Below are positions 51,179 through 62,230 of a DNA stretch of 64,000 bases, in pieces. Location: assembly GCF_949987515.2 (NCBI RefSeq), contig NC_082701.1, positions 38,395,755 to 38,459,754 on the forward strand, written 5' to 3'. The notes under the pieces were generated by a model. That model saw only the letters and a list, made by a program, of their open reading frames with translations, searched no databases and had not been told where the DNA came from. How positions within the stretch are numbered: position 1 is the first letter of the stretch; each line of letters starts with the position of its first letter. This DNA is from Delphinus delphis. Its lineage: Eukaryota > Chordata > Mammalia > Artiodactyla > Delphinidae. A program made the position numbers and the translations under genes.

Positions 51179-53941
51179 GTGGACACCTAGGAAGCTAGCG
51201 TGGGCACCCTGTTGCCGGCAGGAACACTGAGTAGCCCCAGGCGCACCTGGGTCTGCTAAGCAACATCCAGTCCCGTAGCCCTTTAGAGCCCCTCTGTGCA
51301 TGCCGAGCGTAGGGAAACGCACTGCACTCACTTTTGGAGCGTCTTAATTTCCTCAGCACTCGCGCACGTTCACGAACACCGTTCTGGCACGTCCCACATG
51401 GCGTAGAAGTCTTAGGCGTTGCCCTAGTCTGAGCTGCACTCAGAGTAACCCTCGGCTTCGCATTCCATCCAGGACCTCCTGCCTGAAGTCACCATGCCTC
51501 CTAGAGGAAGTCGGCTTGCGTTCTGACTGCAGTTTAAGTCCTGTTCTTCCTGTGGCACTGCAGGCTTTCGAATAGCCTAGGCCCAGAGGAGCAGCTACGG
51601 CGTTCCTTGGTTGAGGCAGTTCGCTTGATGCAGAACACTCTACTTCGAGAAGCTGATTCAGGGAAGGAAACACAGGGTAACCTGTGTCTCTTTGGACTTG
51701 TTAGAAACCACAGTGGGGTATGCTGAGTGTGCCCATGGAAACGGGGGCCTGCTGGAACTAGCCTTGCTTTCCCATTTTGAAGGCCGCATTCATGCTGCGT
51801 TGAAGCTGCCTGATATTCCCTGCACTTGATAGTCCTGTAAACACTGTAAGAATGCTTCTGGGGAGAAAATGAATTTGCTGTCTAAACCAGGTGCTTCCGT
51901 GACTGCGGTGTGGTCAGCCTGACAAGCTCTAGCACTGAAAGGAAACTCAACGTGTGAACTTGCCTCCAGTTGAAGCCCTTAGTAGCCATGTAGATACGGA
52001 GGCCTACAGCTCTTTCCATGAGTTCTTAGTCGCTTATATGCTTTATTTTAAAGGAAGTACACTTCTGAGGACTCCTAGTCCTCTCGGGTATGCATCATTT
52101 CCCCTCCAAGTTCACTGAGTACCTCCAGAGCCCTGTGGGCCTGCTGCGAAACTTGCAGTCCCATTTGTTGATCCCTCGGAGGTCGTCTGTGCGTGCCTAG
52201 AGACGGGCAACACACCGTACGTTCCTTGATGAGAGCTACGTTTCCAGAGACCTCGACCGGCCTCAGGACAACATTGCTGCTGAGTCCGAAGTGCCCAGGA
52301 AGACTTTGTCATGGCCCTGGTGTGAGCTGCCATGTGATAACACTCTGTTTTGAATGCTTCGAGGCTGTTTTGAATGCTTCGAGGCCCTCGTACCTGGAGT
52401 CACTCTGCTCGAGGAGAAAGTCAGCATCTTGCCATGCGGTGTCGCTGACGCCACACCCAGCAGAAACACATGCCTGGAAGTAAGGCCCTGATTTGCCGTG
52501 CAGAAGCGGAGGCGTGCAGCAGTTTCCATGAGCCGGTGGCCTGTGCTCTGCGTACCTTTAACGGCAGCACAGTTTTCTGGACACCTAGGAGGCTAGCGTG
52601 GGCACCCAGTTGCCGGCAGGAACACTGAGTACCCCCAGGCGCACCTGGGTCTGCTAAGCAACATCCAGTACCGTAGCCCTGTACAGCCCCTCTGTGCTTG
52701 CCGAGCGTAGGGCAACGCACTGCACTCTCTTTTGAGGCGTCTTAATTTCCTCAGCACTCGCGCACGTTTACGAACTCCGTTCTGGCACGTCCCACATGGC
52801 GTAGAAGTCTTAGGCATTGCCTTAGTCTGAGCAGCACTCAGAGTAACCCTCGGCTTCGCATTCCATCCAGGACCTCCTGCTTGAAATCACCGTGCCTCCT
52901 AGAGGAAGTCGGCTTGCGTTCTGACTGCAGTTTAAGTCCTTTTCTTCCTGCGGCCCTGCAGGCTTTTGAATAGCCACAGGCCCAGAGGAGCAGCTACGGC
53001 GTTCCTTGGTTGAGGCAGTTCGCTTGATGCAGAACACTCTACTTCGAGAAGCTGATTCAGGGAAAGACACACAGGGTAACCTGTGTCTCTTTGGACTTGT
53101 TAGAAACCACAGTGGGGTATGCTGAGTGTGCCCATGGAAACGGGGGCCTGCTGGAACTAGCCTTGCTTTCCCATTTTGAAGGCTGCATTCATGCTGCCTT
53201 GAAGCTGCCTGACATCCCCTGCTCTTGACAGGCCTGTAAACCCTGTAAGAATGTTTCTGGGGAGAAAATGAATTTGCTATCTAAACCAGGTGCTTCTGCG
53301 CCTGCGGTGTGGTCAGCCTGACAAGCTCTAGCGCTAAAAGGAAACTCAACGTGTGAACTTGCCTCCAGTTTAGGCCCTTAGTACCCATGTAGATACGGAG
53401 GCATGCAGCTCTTTCCATGAGTTCTTAGTCGCTTATATGCTTTATTATAAAGGAAGAAAACTTCTGAGGACTCCTAGGCCTCTCGTGTATGCATCATTTC
53501 CCCTCCAAGTTCACTGAGTACCTCCAGAGCCCTGTGGGCCGGCTGCGAATCTTCCAGTCCCATTTGTTGATCCCTCGGAGGCCGTCTGTGCGTGCCTAGA
53601 GACGGGCAACACACTGTACGTTCCTTGAGGAGAGCTACATTTCCAGAGACCTCGACCGGCCTCAGGACAACATTGCTGGTGAGTCCGAAGTGCCCAGGAA
53701 AACTTTGTCATGGCACTTGTGTGAGCTGCCCTGTGATAATACTCTGCTTTGACTGTTTCGAGGCCCTCGTACCTGCAGTCACTCTGCTCGAGGAGAAAGT
53801 CAGCATCTTGCCATGCGGTGTCGCTGACGGCACACCCAGCAGAAACACATGCCTGGAAGTGAGGCCCTGATTTGCCGTGCAGAAGCGGAGGCGTGCAGCA
53901 GTTTCCATGAGCCGGTGGCCTGTGCTCTGCGTACCTTTAAC
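51179..53941 (+). repeat. D19 dimer (X 51179-52562, Y 52563-53941)
   Basis: Full-length unit. The X has T at 51639 (aacactctac), the Y-type base. The only other X with this state is in D22, exactly 8289 bp (three dimers) away. Confidence 0.95.
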
Positions 53942-56704
53942 GTGGACACCTAGGAAGCTAGCGTGGGCACCCTGTTGCCGGCAGGAACACTGAGTAGCCC
54001 CAGGCGCACCTGGGTCTGCTAAGCAACATCCAGTCCCGTAGCCCTTTAGAGCCCCTCTGTGCATGCCGAGCGTAGGGAAACGCACTGCACTCACTTTTGG
54101 AGCGTCTTAATTTCCTCAGCACTCGCGCACGTTCACGAACACCGTTCTGGCACGTCCCACATGGCGTAGAAGTCTTAGGCGTTGCCCTAGTCTGAGCTGC
54201 ACTCAGAGTAACCCTCGGCTTCGCATTCCATCCAGGACCTCCTGCCTGAAGTCACCATGCCTCCTAGAGGAAGTCGGCTTGCGTTCTGACTGCAGTTTAA
54301 GTCCTGTTCTTCCTGTGGCACTGCAGGCTTTCGAATAGCCTAGGCCCAGAGGAGCAGCTATGGCGTTCCTTGGTTGAGGCAGTTCGCTTGATGCAGAACA
54401 CCCTACTTCGAGAAGCTGATTCAGGGAAGGAAACACAGGGTAACCTGTGTCTCTTTGGACTTGTTAGAAACCACAGTGGGGTATGCTGAGTGTGCCCATG
54501 GAAACGGGGGCCTGCTGGAACTAGCCTTGCTTTCCCATTTTGAAGGCCGCATTCATGCTGCGTTGAAGCTGCCTGATATTCCCTGCACTTGATAGTCCTG
54601 TAAACACTGTAAGAATGCTTCTGGGGAGAAAATGAATTTGCTGTCTAAACCAGGTGCTTCCGTGACTGCGGTGTGGTCAGCCTGACAAGCTCTAGCACTG
54701 AAAGGAAACTCAACGTGTGAACTTGCCTCCAGTTGAAGCCCTTAGTAGCCATGTAGATACGGAGGCCTACAGCTCTTTCCATGAGTTCTTAGTCGCTTAT
54801 ATGCTTTATTTTAAAGGAAGTACACTTCTGAGGACTCCTAGTCCTCTCGGGTATGCATCATTTCCCCTCCAAGTTCACTGAGTACCTCCAGAGCCCTGTG
54901 GGCCTGCTGCGAAACTTGCAGTCCCATTTGTTGATCCCTCGGAGGTCGTCTGTGCGTGCCTAGAGACGGGCAACACACCGTACGTTCCTTGATGAGAGCT
55001 ACGTTTCCAGAGACCTCGACCGGCCTCAGGACAACATTGCTGCTGAGTCCGAAGTGCCCAGGAAGACTTTGTCATGGCCCTGGTGTGAGCTGCCATGTGA
55101 TAACACTCTGTTTTGAATGCTTCGAGGCTGTTTTGAATGCTTCGAGGCCCTCGTACCTGGAGTCACTCTGCTCGAGGAGAAAGTCAGCATCTTGCCATGC
55201 GGTGTCGCTGACGCCACACCCAGCAGAAACACATGCCTGGAAGTAAGGCCCTGATTTGCCGTGCAGAAGCGGAGGCGTGCAGCAGTTTCCATGAGCCGGT
55301 GGCCTGTGCTCTGCGTACCTTTAACGGCAGCACAGTTTTCTGGACACCTAGGAGGCTAGCGTGGGCACCCAGTTGCCGGCAGGAACACTGAGTACCCCCA
55401 GGCGCACCTGGGTCTGCTAAGCAACATCCAGTACCGTAGCCCTGTACAGCCCCTCTGTGCTTGCCGAGCGTAGGGCAACGCACTGCACTCTCTTTTGAGG
55501 CGTCTTAATTTCCTCAGCACTCGCGCACGTTTACGAACTCCGTTCTGGCACGTCCCACATGGCGTAGAAGTCTTAGGCATTGCCTTAGTCTGAGCAGCAC
55601 TCAGAGTAACCCTCGGCTTCGCATTCCATCCAGGACCTCCTGCTTGAAATCACCGTGCCTCCTAGAGGAAGTCGGCTTGCGTTCTGACTGCAGTTTAAGT
55701 CCTTTTCTTCCTGCGGCCCTGCAGGCTTTTGAATAGCCACAGGCCCAGAGGAGCAGCTACGGCGTTCCTTGGTTGAGGCAGTTCGCTTGATGCAGAACAC
55801 TCTACTTCGAGAAGCTGATTCAGGGAAAGACACACAGGGTAACCTGTGTCTCTTTGGACTTGTTAGAAACCACAGTGGGGTATGCTGAGTGTGCCCATGG
55901 AAACGGGGGCCTGCTGGAACTAGCCTTGCTTTCCCATTTTGAAGGCTGCATTCATGCTGCCTTGAAGCTGCCTGACATCCCCTGCTCTTGACAGGCCTGT
56001 AAACCCTGTAAGAATGTTTCTGGGGAGAAAATGAATTTGCTATCTAAACCAGGTGCTTCTGCGCCTGCGGTGTGGTCACCCTGACAAGCTCTAGCGCTAA
56101 AAGGAAACTCAACGTGTGAACTTGCCTCCAGTTTAGGCCCTTAGTACCCATGTAGATACGGAGGCATGCAGCTCTTTCCATGAGTTCTTAGTCGCTTATA
56201 TGCTTTATTATAAAGGAAGAAAACTTCTGAGGACTCCTAGGCCTCTCGTGTATGCATCATTTCCCCTCCAAGTTCACTGAGTACCTCCAGAGCCCTGTGG
56301 GCCGGCTGCGAATCTTCCAGTCCCATTTGTTGATCCCTCGGAGGCCGTCTGTGCGTGCCTAGAGACGGGCAACACACTGTACGTTCCTTGAGGAGAGCTA
56401 CATTTCCAGAGACCTCGACCGGCCTCAGGACAACATTGCTGGTGAGTCCGAAGTGCCCAGGAAAACTTTGTCATGGCACTTGTGTGAGCTGCCCTGTGAT
56501 AATACTCTGCTTTGACTGTTTCGAGGCCCTCGTACCTGCAGTCACTCTGCTCGAGGAGAAAGTCAGCATCTTGCCATGCGGTGTCGCTGACGGCACACCC
56601 AGCAGAAACACATGCCTGGAAGTAAGGCCCTGATTTGCCGTGCAGAAGCGGAGGCGTGCAGCAGTTTCCATGAGCCGGTGGCCTGTGCTCTGCGTACCTT
56701 TAAC
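53942..56704 (+). repeat. D20 dimer (X 53942-55325, Y 55326-56704)
   Basis: Full-length unit of the common right-half type. A private C-to-T at 54361 (ctatggcg for ctacggcg) removes a CpG. Confidence 0.95.
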
Positions 56705-59467
56705 GTGGACACCTAGGAAGCTAGCGTGGGCACCCTGTTGCCGGCAGGAACACTGAGTAGCCCCAGGCGCACCTGGGTCTGCTAAGCAACATCCAGTCCC
56801 GTAGCCCTTTAGAGCCCCTCTGTGCATGCCGAGCGTAGGGAAACGCACTGCACTCACTTTTGGAGCGTCTTAATTTCCTCAGCACTCGCGCACGTTCACG
56901 AACACCGTTCTGGCACGTCCCACATGGCGTAGAAGTCTTAGGCGTTGCCCTAGTCTGAGCTGCACTCAGAGTAACCCTCGGCTTCGCATTCCATCCAGGA
57001 CCTCCTGCCTGAAGTCACCATGCCTCCTAGAGGAAGTCGGCTTGCGTTCTGACTGCAGTTTAAGTCCTGTTCTTCCTGTGGCACTGCAGGCTTTCGAATA
57101 GCCTAGGCCCAGAGGAGCAGCTACGGCGTTCCTTGGTTGAGGCAGTTCGCTTGATGCAGAACACCCTACTTCGAGAAGCTGATTCAGGGAAGGAAACACA
57201 GGGTAACCTGTGTCTCTTTGGACTTGTTAGAAACCACAGTGGGGTATGCTGAGTGTGCCCATGGAAACGGGGGCCTGCTGGAACTAGCCTTGCTTTCCCA
57301 TTTTGAAGGCCGCATTCATGCTGCGTTGAAGCTGCCTGATATTCCCTGCACTTGATAGTCCTGTAAACACTGTAAGAATGCTTCTGGGGAGAAAATGAAT
57401 TTGCTGTCTAAACCAGGTGCTTCCGTGACTGCGGTGTGGTCAGCCTGACAAGCTCTAGCACTGAAAGGAAACTCAACGTGTGAACTTGCCTCCAGTTGAA
57501 GCCCTTAGTAGCCATGTAGATACGGAGGCCTACAGCTCTTTCCATGAGTTCTTAGTCGCTTATATGCTTTATTTTAAAGGAAGTACACTTCTGAGGACTC
57601 CTAGTCCTCTCGGGTATGCATCATTTCCCCTCCAAGTTCACTGAGTACCTCCAGAGCCCTGTGGGCCTGCTGCGAAACTTGCAGTCCCATTTGTTGATCC
57701 CTCGGAGGTCGTCTGTGCGTGCCTAGAGACGGGCAACACACCGTACGTTCCTTGATGAGAGCTACGTTTCCAGAGACCTCGACCGGCCTCAGGACAACAT
57801 TGCTGCTGAGTCCGAAGTGCCCAGGAAGACTTTGTCATGGCCCTGGTGTGAGCTGCCATGTGATAACACTCTGTTTTGAATGCTTCGAGGCTGTTTTGAA
57901 TGCTTCGAGGCCCTCGTACCTGGAGTCACTCTGCTCGAGGAGAAAGTCAGCATCTTGCCATGCGGTGTCGCTGACGCCACACCCAGCAGAAACACATGCC
58001 TGGAAGTAAGGCCCTGATTTGCCGTGCAGAAGCGGAGGCGTGCAGCAGTTTCCATGAGCCGGTGGCCTGTGCTCTGCGTACCTTTAACGGCAGCACAGTT
58101 TTCTGGACACCTAGGAGGCTAGCGTGGGCACCCAGTTGCCGGCAGGAACACTGAGTACCCCCAGGCGCACCTGGGTCTGCTAAGCAACATCCAGTACCGT
58201 AGCCCTGTACAGCCCCTCTGTGCTTGCCGAGCGTAGGGAAACGCACTGCACTCTCTTTTGAGGCGTCTTAATTTCCTCAGCACTCGCGCACGTTTACGAA
58301 CTCCGTTCTGGCACGTCCCACATGGCGTAGAAGTCTTAGGCATTGCCTTAGTCTGAGCAGCACTCAGAGTAACCCTCGGCTTCGCATTCCATCCAGGACC
58401 TCCTGCTTGAAATCACCGTGCCTCCTAGAGGAAGTCGGCTTGCGTTCTGACTGCAGTTTAAGTCCTTTTCTTCCTGCGGCCCTGCAGGCTTTTGAATAGC
58501 CACAGGCCCAGAGGAGCAGCTACGGCGTTCCTTGGTTGAGGCAGTTCGCTTGATGCAGAACACTCTACTTCGAGAAGCTGATTCAGGGAAAGACACACAG
58601 GGTAACCTGTGTCTCTTTGGACTTGTTAGAAACCACAGTGGGGTATGCTGAGTGTGCCCATGGAAACGGGGGCCTGCTGGAACTAGCCTTGCTTTCCCAT
58701 TTTGAAGGCTGCATTCATGCTGCCTTGAAGCTGCCTGACATCCCCTGCTCTTGACAGGCCTGTAAACCCTGTAAGAATGTTTCTGGGGAGAAAATGAATT
58801 TGCTATCTAAACCAGGTGCTTCTGCGCCTGCGGTGTGGTCACCCTGACAAGCTCTAGCGCTAAAAGGAAACTCAACGTGTGAACTTGCCTCCAGTTTAGG
58901 CCCTTAGTACCCATGTAGATACGGAGGCATGCAGCTCTTTCCATGAGTTCTTAGTCGCTTATATGCTTTATTATAAAGGAAGAAAACTTCTGAGGACTCC
59001 TAGGCCTCTCGTGTATGCATCATTTCCCCTCCAAGTTCACTGAGTACCTCCAGAGCCCTGTGGGCCGGCTGCGAATCTTCCAGTCCCATTTGTTGATCCC
59101 TCGGAGGCCGTCTGTGCGTGCCTAGAGACGGGCAACACACTGTACGTTCCTTGAGGAGAGCTACATTTCCAGAGACCTCGACCGGCCTCAGGACAACATT
59201 GCTGGTGAGTCCGAAGTGCCCAGGAAAACTTTGTCATGGCACTTGTGTGAGCTGCCCTGTGATAATACTCTGCTTTGACTGTTTCGAGGCCCTCGTACCT
59301 GCAGTCACTCTGCTCGAGGAGAAAGTCAGCATCTTGCCATGCGGTGTCGCTGACGGCACACCCAGCAGAAACACACGCCTGGAAGTGAGGCCCTGATTTG
59401 CCGTGCAGAAGCGGAGGCGTGCAGCAGTTTCCATGAGCCGGTGGCCTGTGCTCTGCGTACCTTTAAC
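56705..59467 (+). repeat. D21 dimer (X 56705-58088, Y 58089-59467)
   Basis: Full-length unit. The Y has the same variant combination as D18 but lacks the D18 private changes. The X differs from D18 (cctagtcc rather than cctaatcc), so the shared block starts after that point. No private change noticed. Confidence 0.95.
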
Positions 59468-62230
59468 GTGGACACCTAGGAAGCTAGCGTGGGCACCCTG
59501 TTGCCGGCAGGAACACTGAGTAGCCCCAGGCGCACCTGGGTCTGCTAAGCAACATCCAGTCCCGTAGCCCTTTAGAGCCCCTCTGTGCATGCCGAGCGTA
59601 GGGAAACGCACTGCACTCACTTTTGGAGCGTCTTAATTTCCTCAGCACTCGCGCACGTTCACGAACACCGTTCTGGCACGTCCCACATGGCGTAGAAGTC
59701 TTAGGCGTTGCCCTAGTCTGAGCTGCACTCAGAGTAACCCTCGGCTTCGCATTCCATCCAGGACCTCCTGCCTGAAGTCACCATGCCTCCTAGAGGAAGT
59801 CGGCTTGCGTTCTGACTGCAGTTTAAGTCCTGTTCTTCCTGTGGCACTGCAGGCTTTCGAATAGCCTAGGCCCAGAGGAGCAGCTACGGCGTTCCTTGGT
59901 TGAGGCAGTTCGCTTGATGCAGAACACTCTACTTCGAGAAGCTGATTCAGGGAAGGAAACACAGGGTAACCTGTGTCTCTTTGGACTTGTTAGAAACCAC
60001 AGTGGGGTATGCTGAGTGTGCCCATGGAAACGGGGGCCTGCTGGAACTAGCCTTGCTTTCCCATTTTGAAGGCCGCATTCATGCTGCGTTGAAGCTGCCT
60101 GATATTCCCTGCACTTGATAGTCCTGTAAACACTGTAAGAATGCTTCTGGGGAGAAAATGAATTTGCTGTCTAAACCAGGTGCTTCCGTGACTGCGGTGT
60201 GGTCAGCCTGACAAGCTCTAGCACTGAAAGGAAACTCAACGTGTGAACTTGCCTCCAGTTGAAGCCCTTAGTAGCCATGTAGATACGGAGGCCTACAGCT
60301 CTTTCCATGAGTTCTTAGTCGCTTATATGCTTTATTTTAAAGGAAGTACACTTCTGAGGACTCCTAGTCCTCTCGGGTATGCATCATTTCCCCTCCAAGT
60401 TCACTGAGTACCTCCAGAGCCCTGTGGGCCTGCTGCGAAACTTGCAGTCCCATTTGTTGATCCCTCGGAGGTCGTCTGTGCGTGCCTAGAGACGGGCAAC
60501 ACACCGTACGTTCCTTGATGAGAGCTACGTTTCCAGAGACCTCGACCGGCCTCAGGACAACATTGCTGCTGAGTCCGAAGTGCCCAGGAAGACTTTGTCA
60601 TGGCCCTGGTGTGAGCTGCCATGTGATAACACTCTGTTTTGAATGCTTCGAGGCTGTTTTGAATGCTTCGAGGCCCTCGTACCTGGAGTCACTCTGCTCG
60701 AGGAGAAAGTCAGCATCTTGCCATGCGGTGTCGCTGACGCCACACCCAGCAGAAACACATGCCTGGAAGTAAGGCCCTGATTTGCCGTGCAGAAGCGGAG
60801 GCGTGCAGCAGTTTCCATGAGCCGGTGGCCTGTGCTCTGCGTACCTTTAACGGCAGCACAGTTTTCTGGACACCTAGGAGGCTAGCGTGGGCACCCAGTT
60901 GCCGGCAGGAACACTGAGTACCCCCAGGCGCACCTGGGTCTGCTAAGCAACATCCAGTACCGTAGCCCTGTACAGCCCCTCTGTGCTTGCCGAGCGTAGG
61001 GCAACGCACTGCACTCTCTTTTGAGGCGTCTTAATTTCCTCAGCACTCGCGCACGTTTACGAACTCCGTTCTGGCACGTCCCACATGGCGTAGAAGTCTT
61101 AGGCATTGCCTTAGTCTGAGCAGCACTCAGAGTAACCCTCGGCTTCGCATTCCATCCAGGACCTCCTGCTTGAAATCACCGTGCCTCCTAGAGGAAGTCG
61201 GCTTGCGTTCTGACTGCAGTTTAAGTCCTTTTCTTCCTGCGGCCCTGCAGGCTTTTGAATAGCCACAGGCCCAGAGGAGCAGCTACGGCGTTCCTTGGTT
61301 GAGGCAGTTCGCTTGATGCAGAACACTCTACTTCGAGAAGCTGATTCAGGGAAAGACACACAGGGTAACCTGTGTCTCTTTGGACTTGTTAGAAACCACA
61401 GTGGGGTATGCTGAGTGTGCCCATGGAAACGGGGGCCTGCTGGAACTAGCCTTGCTTTCCCATTTTGAAGGCTGCATTCATGCTGCCTTGAAGCTGCCTG
61501 ACATCCCCTGCTCTTGACAGGCCTGTAAACCCTGTAAGAATGTTTCTGGGGAGAAAATGAATTTGCTATCTAAACCAGGTGCTTCTGCGCCTGCGGTGTG
61601 GTCACCCTGACAAGCTCTAGCGCTAAAAGGAAACTCAACGTGTGAACTTGCCTCCAGTTTAGGCCCTTAGTACCCATGTAGATACGGAGGCATGCAGCTC
61701 TTTCCATGAGTTCTTAGTCGCTTATATGCTTTATTATAAAGGAAGAAAACTTCTGAGGACTCCTAGGCCTCTCGTGTATGCATCATTTCCCCTCCAAGTT
61801 CACTGAGTACATCCAGAGCCCTGTGGGCCGGCTGCGAATCTTCCAGTCCCATTTGTTGATCCCTCGGAGGCCGTCTGTGCGTGCCTAGAGACGGGCAACA
61901 CACTGTACGTTCCTTGAGGAGAGCTACATTTCCAGAGACCTCGACCGGCCTCAGGACAACATTGCTGCTGAGTCCGAAGTGCCCAGGAAAACTTTGTCAT
62001 GGCACTTGTGTGAGCTGCCCTGTGATAATACTCTGCTTTGACTGTTTCGAGGCCCTCGTACCTGCAGTCACTCTGCTCGAGGAGAAAGTCAGCATCTTGC
62101 CATGCGGTGTCGCTGACGGCACACCCAGCAGAAACACATGCCTGGAAGTAAGGCCCTGATTTGCCGTGCAGAAGCGGAGGCGTGCAGCAGTTTCCATGAG
62201 CCGGTGGCCTGTGCTCTGCGTACCTTTAAC
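59468..62230 (+). repeat. D22 dimer (X 59468-60851, Y 60852-62230)
   Basis: Full-length unit and clearly mosaic. The X shares T at 59928 with D19. The Y shares A at 61811 and C at 61968 with D15, at exactly 19341 bp (seven dimers) distance. Confidence 0.95.
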
